A DNA stretch of 64,000 bases, from NCBI RefSeq assembly GCF_000413475.1, contig NZ_ATFK01000001.1, positions 186,001 to 250,000 of the forward strand, read 5' to 3'. The notes below the pieces were generated by a model. It saw only the letters and a program-made list of their open reading frames with translations. It did not search any database and was not told the DNA's origin. Below, one piece after another: positions 1 through 8,191 of this stretch. This stretch comes from Streptococcus intermedius SK54 = ATCC 27335 (lineage in GTDB: Bacteria > Bacillota > Bacilli > Lactobacillales > Streptococcaceae). Numbering within the stretch: position 1 is the stretch's first letter; every line of letters starts with the position of its first letter. Position numbers and translations under genes: made by a program.

Positions 1-763
1 CCAATTCTCTCAAGGAGGAAAACGGACTGTTTCAAATTGATTTTGAACAATTGGAGAAAGATCTTATTGAAAACCATGTGAAATTGTATCTTCTTTGTAA
101 TCCGCACAATCCAGGGGGACGTGTTTGGGAAAGGGAAGTTTTAGAACAGATAGGTCATCTTTGTCAAAAACACCATGTTATCTTGGTATCAGATGAAATT
201 CATCAAGACTTGACCTTATTTGGCCATGAACATGTTTCCTTTAATACTGTTTCACCGGATTTTAAAGACTTTGCTCTGGTACTTTCTAGTGCTACCAAGA
301 CTTTTAATATTGCAGGCACCAAAAATTCCTATGCCATTATTGAAAATCCTACGCTATGTGCACAGTTTAAACACCAGCAACTTGTTAATAACCACCATGA
401 GGTGTAAGTTTAGGCTACATTGCGACAGAAACGGCCTATCGTTATGGGAAACCTTGGTTAGTGGCATTAAAAGCTGTGTTAGAAGAAAATATTCAATTTG
501 CAGTAGAGTATTTTGCCCAAGAAGCTCCGCGTTTAAAGGTTATGAAACCACAAGGGACATATCTGATTTGGCTTGATTTCAGTGACTATGGTTTGACAGA
601 TGATGCACTCTTTACTTTATTGCATGACCAAGCAAAAGTCATTCTCAATCGGGGAAGTGATTATGGAAGTGAGGGTGAGCTGCATGCGAGACTAAATATT
701 GCGGCGCCTAAGTCACTGGTAGAAGAGATTTGTAAGAGAATCGTGCGTTGCTTGCCCAAATAA
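1..763 (+). pseudogene. MalY/PatB-type PLP C-S lyase (aminotransferase fold), frameshifted and cut by the window edge
   Basis: The reading frame is open from base 3, so the gene begins before the window. It encodes the middle and C-terminal part of a class I/II aminotransferase-fold enzyme of the cystathionine beta-lyase (MalY/PatB) family, which releases sulfide or pyruvate from cystathionine or cysteine. Visible motifs are 'LLCNPHNPGGRVW', 'VSDEIHQDL' and the PLP-lysine segment 'SSATKTFNIAG'. The frame stops at TAA 405-407, but homologous protein continues in another frame from about 401 to 763 (GYIATETAYRYG onward). Restoring one base after position 405 would read Glu-Val-Ser-Ser-Leu-Gly straight through, so a one-base deletion is the simplest cause. 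Either a genuine inactivation or a sequencing error would give this. No terminator is evident before the next promoter. Confidence 0.85.
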
Positions 764-798
764 AATAAAAAGAAATGTTCGAAAACAGTCACTTTTGG

Positions 799-827
799 TT
801 GACAATCGTTCTTAAGAGGAGTATAGT
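799..827 (+). promoter_or_regulatory. Promoter of the mgtA transcription unit
   Basis: TTGACA at 799-804 and TATAGT at 822-827 are separated by exactly 17 bases. This is a near-consensus SigA promoter. Transcription would start near 834, only a few bases before the riboswitch. Confidence 0.8.
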
Positions 828-837
828 TAGTATGAAA

Positions 838-978
838 AATCGGTAGGTGAGGCTACCATAGGGATACGGATGACTACCGCAAAGTAGTGGAGACACTATG
901 CGCTGGTTAGCAGTTGAGATCGCTAAGGTTTTGACTAATGTCATTTCACTGCCCTACGGAGTTAAAGCTTGAACGGTA
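838..978 (+). promoter_or_regulatory. M-box (ykoK-type) magnesium riboswitch
   Basis: The leader carries the hallmark M-box segments: 'GGTAGGTGAGGCTACC' at the 5' end, 'GGGATACGGATGACTACCGC', a GGAGACACTATG segment, and near the 3' end 'CCTACGGAGTTAAAGCT'. These match the ykoK leader family, which binds Mg2+ and terminates transcription when Mg2+ is plentiful. A terminator follows at 994-1030 and the next large gene is an Mg2+-transport P-type ATPase, which fits. The element is therefore expected to allow mgtA expression in low Mg2+. A covariance-model search was not possible here. Confidence 0.85.
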
Positions 979-993
979 ACACAAGACATACAG

Positions 994-1030
994 TCCTGCC
1001 ATGTTTTTCATGGTAGGATTTTATCGTTTT
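994..1030 (+). terminator. Riboswitch-controlled terminator
   Basis: TCCTGCCATG (994-1003), a T5 loop and CATGGTAGGA (1009-1018) form a 10-bp stem (one G-T pair) followed by a T-rich run. It sits directly after the M-box and is its natural expression platform. Confidence 0.8.
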
Positions 1031-1076
1031 GAGCTGATTTTTTAAAGAAAAAATGCAAGGGAAAGGGGTGGAGAAT

Positions 1077-1175
1077 ATGCCGAATGATGATCACCCGAGT
1101 CAACAGGAAAACAGTCGATTACCATATCTGAGCATTCCTCACGCTCCCTTGGAATCGACTCTAGCAAATGAATGA
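1077..1175 (+). CDS. Putative 32-aa leader peptide upstream of mgtA
   Basis: An ATG at 1077 is preceded by a good Shine-Dalgarno (GGGGTGGAG). It opens a 32-codon frame ending at TGA 1173-1175. The product has no signal peptide or membrane segment and is rich in Pro, Ser and charged residues (begins MPNDDHPSQQ, ends ESTLANE). It lies after the M-box terminator and before the mgtA start, and its stop codon abuts a hairpin (1176-1220). Enterobacterial mgtA also has a translated leader (MgtL), but there is no sequence similarity to it that I can see. Function is inferred only from position; the ORF could be fortuitous. Confidence 0.45.
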   Translation: MPNDDHPSQQENSRLPYLSIPHAPLESTLANE

Positions 1176-1220
1176 CATCTGAGTAAAAAGGCTGTATGCA
1201 GCTATTTTGTCACTCGGATG
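1176..1220 (+). promoter_or_regulatory. Hairpin between leader ORF and mgtA ribosome binding site
   Basis: CATCTGAGT (1176-1184) pairs with ACTCGGATG (1212-1220) over 9 bp with one G-T pair. A nested GGCTG/CAGCT stem lies inside. The 5' arm starts immediately after the leader ORF stop. Six bases of the 3' arm (1212-1217) can pair instead with CCGAGT (1095-1100) inside the leader ORF, so two folds may compete. The mgtA Shine-Dalgarno (AGAGGAG, 1231 onward) lies just downstream. Confidence 0.5.
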
Positions 1221-1244
1221 TATCTTAGATAGAGGAGAAAATCA

Positions 1245-3899
1245 GTGAAAACAGCAAAAGAAAGATTAACAGATGCTCTTCGTATGTCTGTAGTGGATAC
1301 GATGACATTTTTCAACACATCTAGATTGGGTTTGACAGAGGAGCAAGTAGAAGAAAATCGTGATCTATACGGTGAAAATGAATTGACCAAAGGGCAAGAA
1401 GATTCAATTGTTAAAAAAATTTATGAGTCTATTATCAACCCGTTTACCGTTATTCTTTTACTCATTGCATTGGTGTCCTTGGTTACCAATGTTTGGCTGG
1501 CAAAACCAGGGCAAGAAGATCCGACAACGTTTATCATTATTGTTGTCCTTGTTTTGTTGTCTGGTAGTATTCGCTTTGTGCAAGAATTGCGGAGTGACAA
1601 AGCTGCCAGTAATCTTTCGCGTATGATTGTCAATACAGTGACAATTGTTCGTGAGGGAAAAGAGCAAGAAATTCCGATTACAGAATTAGTGGTGGGAGAT
1701 ATTATCCGCTTGAGTGCAGGAGACATGTTGCCAGCAGATGTGCTAATTTTGGATTCGCGCGACTTCTTCGTACAACAGTCAGGTTTGACAGGTGAAAGTG
1801 ATGCGGTTGAAAAAATGGCATTGGATAAATGTGAGATCAAAGATACAGAGAGTTTACTTGAATCTGACTCACTTGCCTTTATGGGAACCAATGTAATCTC
1901 TGGTCGTGCTAGCGCGCTTGTGCTTGTTGTTGGCGACGACACAAAAATGGGAGCTATTGAGCAAACGCTTAACACTTATGATGAACCAACTTCCTTTGAG
2001 CGGGAAATGAACAGTATTTCATGGTTGTTGATTCGCCTTATGTTGGTACTCGTACCTATTGTCTTTTTTATCAATGGTTTGACAGATGGGGATTGGCTAG
2101 AAGCTGGGGTATTTGCACTCAGTGTTGGTGTCGGTTTGACGCCAGAAATGCTTCCTATGGTCATCACAGCAAGCTTAGCAAAGGGTTCAATTCTTATGGC
2201 AAAAGAAAAAGTTGTCATCAAGAAACTCAATGCCATTCAAGATTTAGGAGCAATTGATATTCTTTGTACGGATAAGACAGGGACATTGACACAAGATGAG
2301 ATTGTCTTGGAGTATCCACTTGATATTCATGGAGATCTTGATTTGGCTGTGCTTCGTCGGGCTTACTTAAATTCTTATTATCAAACAGGGTTAAAAAACC
2401 TGATGGATCGTGCCATTATCAATCGGACAGAAAAAGAAGCTGAAAAGCATGAAATCGTTCGCAATTTAGACCAAACTTTTAAGAAGATTGATGAATTACC
2501 TTTTGATTTTGAACGCCGTCGCATGAGTGTACTGGTTCGAGATGATGAGAATGTCGTTAGTATGGTGACAAAGGGTGCTTTAGAAGAAATGTTGACTATT
2601 TCAAATTCTGTCGAATATAAAGGGAACATTCTTCCCTTGACAGAAGAAATCCGTCAAGAAATTTTAGCAGAAGTCGCACAGTTAAATGAGCAAGGTCTGC
2701 GTGTGCTGGGAGTCAGTTATCGTTCGGACTTGGATGCTGATTATGAATACACGGTCAAAGATGAGTCTGACATGATTCTGACAGGTTATCTTGCTTTTCT
2801 CGATCCACCAAAACCGTCAGCAGCCCCTGCTATTAAAGCATTAGCTGAGTATGGCGTAGCTACCAAAATTTTAACAGGTGACAATGAAAAAGTTACAGAA
2901 GCAGTTTGTGAGAAGGTTGGCTTAGATGCAAAGAACATCTTGCTAGGCTCTATGATTGAAACGATGTCGGATGAAGAATTGAGCAGAGTTGTTGAAACCA
3001 CAACTGTTTTTGCTAAATTATCGCCTGACCAAAAGGCGCGCATTATTTTACAATTGAAAGCAAACGGGCACAAGGTTGGTTATATGGGTGATGGAATCAA
3101 TGATGCTCCTTCTATGAAAGTAGCTGATGTAGGTATTTCAGTTGATACAGCTGTTGATATTGCAAAAGAAACAGCTGATGTTATTCTGTTAGACAAAGAC
3201 TTATTGGTGCTTGAAAAAGGCTTGGTGGAAGGTCGCAAAGTCTATGCTAACATGACCAAGTACATCAAGATGACAGTGAGTTCCAACTTCGGAAATATCT
3301 TTTCCTTGCTAATCTCAAGTATTTTCTTACCATTTTTGCCCATGGCACCGATTCATTTGATTGTGTTGAATTTGGTCTATGATATTTCTTGTATCGCTTT
3401 ACCATTTGACAATGTAGATCGTGAATTTTTGCAAAAGCCTCGCATTTGGAGCGCCAAATCCATTACTCGCTTCATGGCCTGGATTGGTCCAATTAGTTCT
3501 ATTTTTGACTGTACAACCTTTTTAATTTTGTTCTTTATCATTGCACCAATGATAACAGGGTCCGTTTATCATCATGGTATGTCTAGCAATTTCATTACGA
3601 TTTTCCAAACAGGTTGGTTTATTGAGTCCATGTGGACGCAAACGATGGTTATCTATATGTTGCGCTCACCCAAGTTACCATTTATTCAAAGTAGACCAGC
3701 TTTATCTGTAGTCATGACCACTCTAGCGGCAGTCTTCTTTGTGACTTTATTGCCGTATGGCCCTTTTGCAAATCTTTTAAAGGTTTCTCCACTAAATGGT
3801 ACTTATTTCTTATTCTTAATGATGATCATGGCTTTGTATATGATAAGTGTCACGTTTGTGAAACATCTTTATATTAAGAAATATCATGAATGGTTATGA
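1245..3899 (+). CDS. mgtA: Magnesium-translocating P-type ATPase
   Basis: This 884-aa protein is a P3B-type ATPase that imports Mg2+ across the cytoplasmic membrane at the expense of ATP. Visible landmarks are the actuator motif TGES (about 182-185), the membrane-helix segment GLTPEMLP (about 297-304), the phosphorylation site DKTGTLT with Asp343, the hinge motif GDGINDAPSMK, and 'SVDTAVDIAKETADVILL', which is characteristic of MgtA/MgtB. A C-terminal block of hydrophobic helices completes the usual layout. The GTG start at 1245 has AGAGGAG at the right spacing. Length is normal for the family. An upstream M-box and leader ORF make Mg2+-responsive control very likely. A single-gene unit closed by the terminator at 3917. 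Confidence 0.93.
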   Translation: MKTAKERLTDALRMSVVDTMTFFNTSRLGLTEEQVEENRDLYGENELTKGQEDSIVKKIYESIINPFTVILLLIALVSLVTNVWLAKPGQEDPTTFIIIVVLVLLSGSIRFVQELRSDKAASNLSRMIVNTVTIVREGKEQEIPITELVVGDIIRLSAGDMLPADVLILDSRDFFVQQSGLTGESDAVEKMALDKCEIKDTESLLESDSLAFMGTNVISGRASALVLVVGDDTKMGAIEQTLNTYDEPTSFEREMNSISWLLIRLMLVLVPIVFFINGLTDGDWLEAGVFALSVGVGLTPEMLPMVITASLAKGSILMAKEKVVIKKLNAIQDLGAIDILCTDKTGTLTQDEIVLEYPLDIHGDLDLAVLRRAYLNSYYQTGLKNLMDRAIINRTEKEAEKHEIVRNLDQTFKKIDELPFDFERRRMSVLVRDDENVVSMVTKGALEEMLTISNSVEYKGNILPLTEEIRQEILAEVAQLNEQGLRVLGVSYRSDLDADYEYTVKDESDMILTGYLAFLDPPKPSAAPAIKALAEYGVATKILTGDNEKVTEAVCEKVGLDAKNILLGSMIETMSDEELSRVVETTTVFAKLSPDQKARIILQLKANGHKVGYMGDGINDAPSMKVADVGISVDTAVDIAKETADVILLDKDLLVLEKGLVEGRKVYANMTKYIKMTVSSNFGNIFSLLISSIFLPFLPMAPIHLIVLNLVYDISCIALPFDNVDREFLQKPRIWSAKSITRFMAWIGPISSIFDCTTFLILFFIIAPMITGSVYHHGMSSNFITIFQTGWFIESMWTQTMVIYMLRSPKLPFIQSRPALSVVMTTLAAVFFVTLLPYGPFANLLKVSPLNGTYFLFLMMIMALYMISVTFVKHLYIKKYHEWL

Positions 3900-3916
3900 A
3901 TCATTATCGATCTTTG

Positions 3917-3945
3917 AAAAGGCTTGTTTATTATAAGCCTTTTTT
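3917..3945 (+). terminator. Terminator after mgtA
   Basis: AAAAGGCTT (3917-3925) pairs with AAGCCTTTT (3935-3943), followed by T residues. It lies between the mgtA stop and the upp promoter. Confidence 0.85.
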
Positions 3946-3954
3946 ATGTTTTTT

Positions 3955-3963
3955 TGTTATAAT
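3955..3963 (+). promoter_or_regulatory. Extended -10 promoter of upp
   Basis: TGTTATAAT gives a TGn-extended -10 with TATAAT at 3958-3963. No convincing -35 box is present, as is common for extended -10 promoters. Confidence 0.6.
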
Positions 3964-3996
3964 AAGAAGAATAAATTGAAAGAAGGAACACCAATC

Positions 3997-4626
3997 ATGG
4001 AAAAATTTCAAGTGATCGCACATCCGCTCATTCAGCATAAATTGTCTATCTTACGCCGTACAGATACATCTACCAAGGCTTTTCGTGAGCTAGTAAATGA
4101 AATTGCTATGCTAATGGGTTATGAAGTTTTACGTGACTTACCATTAGAAGATGTGGAAATTGAAACACCCATTACAAAGACAGTTCAAAAACAACTAGCT
4201 GGTAAAAAATTAGCTATTGTCCCAATCTTACGTGCAGGTATTGGTATGGTAGATGGTCTTTTGAGTCTTGTACCAGCTGCTAAAGTCGGACATATTGGAA
4301 TGTATCGTGATGAAGAAACTTTGAAACCAGTTGAATACCTTGTGAAATTACCGGAAGATATTAGCCAACGTCAAATTTTCGTAGTGGATCCGATGTTAGC
4401 AACAGGTGGCTCAGCTATTTTAGCTATTGATTCACTGAAAAAACGTGGGGCACACAATATTAAATTTGTCTGTCTTGTTTCGGCTCCAGAAGGCGTGAAA
4501 GCTTTACAAGAAGCTCACCCAGACGTAGAAATCTTTACGGCAGCCCTTGATGATCACTTGAATGAAAATGGCTACATCGTTCCAGGATTGGGAGATGCAG
4601 GAGATCGTCTTTTTGGTACAAAATAA
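3997..4626 (+). CDS. upp: Uracil phosphoribosyltransferase
   Basis: This 209-aa cytosolic enzyme converts uracil and PRPP to UMP in pyrimidine salvage. The type I PRPP-binding loop is seen as '[17 protein letters not shown]', and the C-terminal '[14 protein letters not shown]' is typical of bacterial Upp. I chose the ATG at 3997 ([10 protein letters not shown]) because it has an AGAAGGA ribosome site and gives the usual family length; the frame is open further upstream, but that would add a non-conserved extension. In Streptococcus pneumoniae the same gene order, upp then clpP, is found. It is a separate unit from clpP, which has its own CtsR-controlled promoter. Confidence 0.95.
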   Translation: MEKFQVIAHPLIQHKLSILRRTDTSTKAFRELVNEIAMLMGYEVLRDLPLEDVEIETPITKTVQKQLAGKKLAIVPILRAGIGMVDGLLSLVPAAKVGHIGMYRDEETLKPVEYLVKLPEDISQRQIFVVDPMLATGGSAILAIDSLKKRGAHNIKFVCLVSAPEGVKALQEAHPDVEIFTAALDDHLNENGYIVPGLGDAGDRLFGTK

Positions 4627-4637
4627 TAAGTTTTATG

Positions 4638-4667
4638 TTTGACCTTTTTTGACCAAAAGGCTATAAT
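4638..4667 (+). promoter_or_regulatory. clpP promoter with CtsR operator
   Basis: TTTGACCTTTTTTGACC at 4638-4654 is a full match to the CtsR heptad direct repeat (TTTGACC-N3-TTTGACC). It overlaps the -35 box TTGACC (4639-4644), which is 17 bases from TATAAT (4662-4667). CtsR would repress clpP until heat or protein stress. Confidence 0.9.
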
Positions 4668-4738
4668 AGTCTCATATTTGAAAAATCTTACTAAGAATTG
4701 TTGGTCAGATTAAAATATCAGATAAAAAGGAGAATACA

Positions 4739-5329
4739 ATGATTCCTGTAGTTATTGAACAAACAAGCCGTGGGGAACGCTCGTACGATATTTACTCACG
4801 CCTTTTAAAAGATCGTATTATTATGCTCACTGGAGCGGTTGAAGATAACATGGCCAATTCCATTATTGCCCAATTGCTTTTCCTAGACGCTCAAGATAGT
4901 ACAAAGGATATTTATCTTTATATCAATACACCAGGAGGTTCTGTATCGGCGGGTCTAGCGATTGTCGATACAATGAACTTCATCAAATCAGATGTTCAAA
5001 CAATTGTCATGGGAATGGCTGCGTCCATGGGAACCATCATCGCTTCAAGTGGTGCTAAAGGCAAACGCTTTATGTTGCCAAATGCAGAGTACATGATTCA
5101 CCAACCAATGGGTGGAACTGGTGGCGGTACGCAACAAACCGATATGGCGATTGCTGCTGAACATTTGCTGAAAACTCGAAACAATTTGGAAAAAATTCTT
5201 GCAGATAATTCTGGTAAGACCGTTAAGCAAGTTCATAAAGATGCTGAACGTGACTACTGGATGAGTGCTCAAGAAACGCTAGATTATGGTTTCATTGATG
5301 AAATCATGGCAAATAACAACTTGAACTAA
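4739..5329 (+). CDS. clpP: ATP-dependent Clp protease proteolytic subunit
   Basis: This 196-aa serine peptidase forms the tetradecameric chamber that degrades proteins fed by ClpC, ClpE, ClpX or similar ATPases. The catalytic Ser96 lies in '[10 protein letters not shown]' and His121 in 'YMIHQPMGG', with the acidic residue near 172 in 'ERDYWM'. Length and N-terminus ([20 protein letters not shown]) are standard for streptococcal ClpP. The start has an AAAAGGAG ribosome site. The CtsR box in its promoter indicates stress regulation. It has its own terminator at 5351 and stands between upp and ylbG as in related streptococci. Confidence 0.96.
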   Translation: MIPVVIEQTSRGERSYDIYSRLLKDRIIMLTGAVEDNMANSIIAQLLFLDAQDSTKDIYLYINTPGGSVSAGLAIVDTMNFIKSDVQTIVMGMAASMGTIIASSGAKGKRFMLPNAEYMIHQPMGGTGGGTQQTDMAIAAEHLLKTRNNLEKILADNSGKTVKQVHKDAERDYWMSAQETLDYGFIDEIMANNNLN

Positions 5330-5350
5330 TGCTCTATTTGCTATTATCTG

Positions 5351-5380
5351 AAAAAAATGTCCTCTGATGGGCATTTTTTT
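5351..5380 (+). terminator. Terminator after clpP
   Basis: AAAAATGTCC pairs with GGGCATTTTT around a short TCTGAT loop, with a T tract to 5380. It lies directly upstream of the next extended -10 (TGATATACT, 5380-5388) that serves ylbG. Confidence 0.8.
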
Positions 5381-5419
5381 GATATACTTATAAATGAAAA
5401 AGTATTAGAAAGAAAACTC

Positions 5420-5689
5420 ATGTTTAAAAAAGAAGAACGAACAGGTATCATTGTCTATTTATATTATAATCGTGACATAAAAAGAATTGCGTCCATTGGT
5501 GATATTGTCTATCATTCCAAAAAGCATCGTTATCTTCAGTTGTATGTAGATACTGCGCAAGTAGATGGTATTGTTGAGAAACTATCTAAGGAAAAATATG
5601 TCAAACAAGTACGGGTTTGTCATATTCAAGAATTGGATACAGACTTCGTTGGAAGTTTGTTTAGAGAGAAGGAAAACGTAAACATGTAA
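5420..5689 (+). CDS. ylbG: YlbG family protein (DUF2129)
   Basis: This small 89-aa protein matches the DUF2129/YlbG family of Firmicutes, whose biochemical role is not established. Typical segments are '[23 protein letters not shown]' in part and '[14 protein letters not shown]', with a predicted small alpha/beta fold. I begin at ATG 5420 (MFKKEERTG), matching family length; the longer open frame upstream would run into the terminator and promoter. It is transcribed from its own TGATATACT extended -10 and is monocistronic. Position between clpP and livJ is conserved in streptococci. Confidence 0.85.
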   Translation: MFKKEERTGIIVYLYYNRDIKRIASIGDIVYHSKKHRYLQLYVDTAQVDGIVEKLSKEKYVKQVRVCHIQELDTDFVGSLFREKENVNM

Positions 5690-5707
5690 AAAAATTCTGT
5701 TGACTAC

Positions 5708-5736
5708 TTGACAATTGTCAGATAATTCGGTATATT
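5708..5736 (+). promoter_or_regulatory. livJ promoter with CodY-like box
   Basis: TTGACA (5708-5713), a 17-base spacer and TATATT (5731-5736) form a strong promoter. The spacer holds AATTGTCAGATAATT (5713-5727), which matches the CodY consensus AATTTTCWGAAAATT at 13 of 15 positions. CodY binding here would block transcription when branched-chain amino acids are plentiful. Confidence 0.75.
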
Positions 5737-5771
5737 CTTAACATATTATTTTGAAACAAGGAGTTAAGAAT

Positions 5772-6935
5772 ATGAAAAAGAGAATTGCGCTATCATTTGT
5801 TGCTCTTGCAAGCGTTGCTCTTCTTGCCGCTTGTGGGGAAGTGAAGTCAGGTGGATCTAATGCAACAGGTACAAAAGTTGCTGATAAGACTATTAAAATT
5901 GGATTCAACTTTGAAGAGACAGGCGCAACAGCTGCTTATGGTACAGCCGAGCAAAAAGGCGCTCAGCTTGCAGTTGAAGAAATCAATAAAGCAGGTGGTA
6001 TTGACGGAAAAAAACTAGAAGTAGTGGACAAAGATAATAAATCTGAAACAGCAGAAGCAGCTTCTGTAACGACCAACTTAGTAACCCAATCGAAAGTCAA
6101 TGCAGTTGTAGGACCTGCGACTTCTGGTGCAACGGCGGCAGCTGTTTCTAATGCGACAAAAGCAGGTGTACCCTTGATTTCACCTAGTGCTACTCAAGAT
6201 GGCTTGACAAAAAATCAAGAGTATTTATTCATTGGGACTTTCCAGGATAGCTTTCAAGGTAAAATCATTTCTAAATATGTGACAGAAAAGTTAAAAGCGA
6301 AAAAAGTTGTGCTTTATACAGATAACTCAAGTGATTATGCCAAAGGTATCGCAAAAGCTTTCCGAAGCGCCTATAAAGGCAAAATTGTTGCGGATGAAAA
6401 ATTCGTCGCTGGTGATACGGACTTCCAAGCAGCTTTGACCAAGATGAAGGGAAAAGATTTTGATGCAATTGTCATCCCTGGTTACTATACTGAAGCTGGT
6501 AAAATTGTCAACCAAGCGCGTGGTATGGGAATTGATAAGCCAATCGTTGGTGGTGATGGCTTTAATGGCGCAGAATTTGTCCAACAAGCGACACCAGCTA
6601 AAGCTTCAAATATCTACTACATTTCAGGCTTCTCTTCAACAGTTGATGTCTCAGCGAAAGCTAAGAAATTCCTAGAAGCTTACAAGGCTAAATACAACAA
6701 TGAAGAACCTTCAACATTTGCAGCGCTAGCATATGATTCTGTTTATCTTGTTGCTAATGCTGCCAAAGGTGCGAAAACATCTGTTGACATTAAAAACAAT
6801 ATGGCTAAGACAAAGAATTTTGAAGGTGTAACAGGTGATACCAGCTTTGACAAGCATCATAATACTGTAAAAACAGCCTTTATGATGACCATGAATAATG
6901 GGAAAGTCACAGCAGCTGAAACAGTTAAGCCATAA
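5772..6935 (+). CDS. livJ: Branched-chain amino acid ABC transporter, substrate-binding lipoprotein
   Basis: This 387-aa lipoprotein captures leucine, isoleucine or valine outside the cell and delivers it to LivHMGF. The N-terminus MKKRIALSFVALASVALLAAC is a lipoprotein signal with the lipobox LAAC; Cys would be the lipidated first residue. The rest is a periplasmic-binding-protein type I fold (ANF-receptor/LivK family), with 'IKIGFNFEETGATAAYG' typical of the first strand. ATG 5772 is chosen for its AAGGAG ribosome site and signal peptide; an upstream in-frame start would bury the signal. A CodY-like box controls the promoter. A 383-base gap with hairpins separates it from livH, probably allowing higher expression of the binding protein. 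Confidence 0.93.
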   Translation: MKKRIALSFVALASVALLAACGEVKSGGSNATGTKVADKTIKIGFNFEETGATAAYGTAEQKGAQLAVEEINKAGGIDGKKLEVVDKDNKSETAEAASVTTNLVTQSKVNAVVGPATSGATAAAVSNATKAGVPLISPSATQDGLTKNQEYLFIGTFQDSFQGKIISKYVTEKLKAKKVVLYTDNSSDYAKGIAKAFRSAYKGKIVADEKFVAGDTDFQAALTKMKGKDFDAIVIPGYYTEAGKIVNQARGMGIDKPIVGGDGFNGAEFVQQATPAKASNIYYISGFSSTVDVSAKAKKFLEAYKAKYNNEEPSTFAALAYDSVYLVANAAKGAKTSVDIKNNMAKTKNFEGVTGDTSFDKHHNTVKTAFMMTMNNGKVTAAETVKP

Positions 6936-7318
6936 TCTTTCATAAAGAACTGCTTAAAATATATTTTATAGTGTATAGAAGAGTAACTATTTATGGTGGA
7001 CATCGTAGATAGTTACTTCTCTTTATATGGGTTAAAAGAGATCGTTAGGATAGATATCTTAGTGTTAAGAATGTAGCTCATTATGATTTGTAAGATAGAG
7101 TAACTGCTAGATCTGTCTTAAATTGTTTAACATCAATCAGCTATAAGGTGAGAAGAAGGAACTGACGACTTCTTTTGCTCAAACTTGGAATAGAGAGTAA
7201 GGAGAACCAATTTCTTTGAAACCGCGACTTACTCACTCTTTTTTTGCGATAGGATAAGAAAGATGTGAATCACCACATCATCCTTTCATCGATATTATAT
7301 TTAGAAAGTGTGGTGGCC
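6936..7318 (+). other. livJ-livH intergenic region with two hairpins
   Basis: No convincing gene lies here. One imperfect hairpin (6977-6990 with 7009-7022, arms around GTAACTAT/ATAGTTAC) could attenuate transcription after livJ. A second (arms from 7190-7199, GAGAGTAAG, and 7229-7240, CTTACTCACTC) is followed by a run of T residues to about 7246 and looks like a terminator. The sequence AAACCGCGA (about 7218-7226) between the arms recalls a T-box core but the rest of a T-box is not evident. Either partial termination or an undescribed leader would fit. Confidence 0.45.
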
Positions 7319-8188
7319 ATGCTCCAACAACTTGTTAATGGTCTAATTTTAGGGAGTGTCTATGCTTTGCTCGCTCTCGGCTATACCATGGTTTATGGAA
7401 TTATCAAACTCATCAATTTCGCTCATGGAGATATTTACATGATGGGTGCTTTTATGGGGTATTTCTTGATAAATTCCCTTCATCTTAATTTTTTCCTTGC
7501 CTTAATCTTGGCAATGATTGGGACAGCGGCTTTAGGCGTACTAGTCGAATTTTTGGCTTATCGCCCGTTGAGAAATTCGACTCGAATTGCAGCTTTGATT
7601 ACTGCAATTGGTGTTTCGTTTTTCTTGGAGTACGTGATGGTGTATTTTGTAGGAGCCAATACTCGTTCGTTCCCCCAAGTGATTGAAACGGTTCGTTATA
7701 GTTTTGGACCGATTAGTCTCACCAATATCCAATTAATGATTTTGGCTGTTTCCCTAATTTTAATGGTGTTGTTACAAGTCATCGTTCAAAAAACAAAAAT
7801 GGGAAAAGCCATGCGGGCAGTTTCGGTCGATAGCGATGCGGCGCAACTAATGGGAATTAATGTCAATCGTACGATTAGTTTCACTTTTGCTTTGGGCTCG
7901 GCTTTGGCAGGAGCGGCAGGTGTGCTCATTGCGCTTTATTATAATTCCCTTGAACCATTGATGGGAATGACTCCAGGGCTGAAATCGTTTGTTGCCGCAG
8001 TTCTTGGTGGGATTGGCATTATCCCTGGAGCAGCATTAGGAGGCTTTGTCATTGGTTTGTTAGAAACCTTTGCAACAGCCTTTGGTATGTCAGATTTCCG
8101 TGATGCGATTGTGTATGGTATTTTAATCTTAATTTTACTCGTTCGTCCTGCAGGGATTCTTGGTAAGAATGTGAAAGAGAAGGTGTAA
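7319..8188 (+). CDS. livH: Branched-chain amino acid ABC transporter permease LivH
   Basis: This 289-aa integral membrane protein is one of the two permease subunits of the Liv importer. The N-terminal 'LQQLVNGLILGSVYALLALGYTMVYG' segment in part and 'INFAHGD' are hallmark LivH motifs; about eight hydrophobic helices are visible. ATG 7319 (MLQQLVNG) is chosen because it is where family similarity begins; an upstream GTG at 7265 would add 18 unconserved residues. It starts a tight livHMGF run, with livM beginning three bases after its stop. Confidence 0.92.
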   Translation: MLQQLVNGLILGSVYALLALGYTMVYGIIKLINFAHGDIYMMGAFMGYFLINSLHLNFFLALILAMIGTAALGVLVEFLAYRPLRNSTRIAALITAIGVSFFLEYVMVYFVGANTRSFPQVIETVRYSFGPISLTNIQLMILAVSLILMVLLQVIVQKTKMGKAMRAVSVDSDAAQLMGINVNRTISFTFALGSALAGAAGVLIALYYNSLEPLMGMTPGLKSFVAAVLGGIGIIPGAALGGFVIGLLETFATAFGMSDFRDAIVYGILILILLVRPAGILGKNVKEKV

Positions 8189-8191
8189 GCT

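Noticed and set aside
6990..7074. 27-codon frame between livJ and livH
   Set aside because: No ribosome site, and it lies within the first hairpin of the intergenic region.
7190..7246. T-box-like core AAACCGCGA before livH
   Set aside because: Only part of the T-box sequence matches, it lies in the loop and not in the 5' arm of the terminator, and no specifier stem could be recognised.
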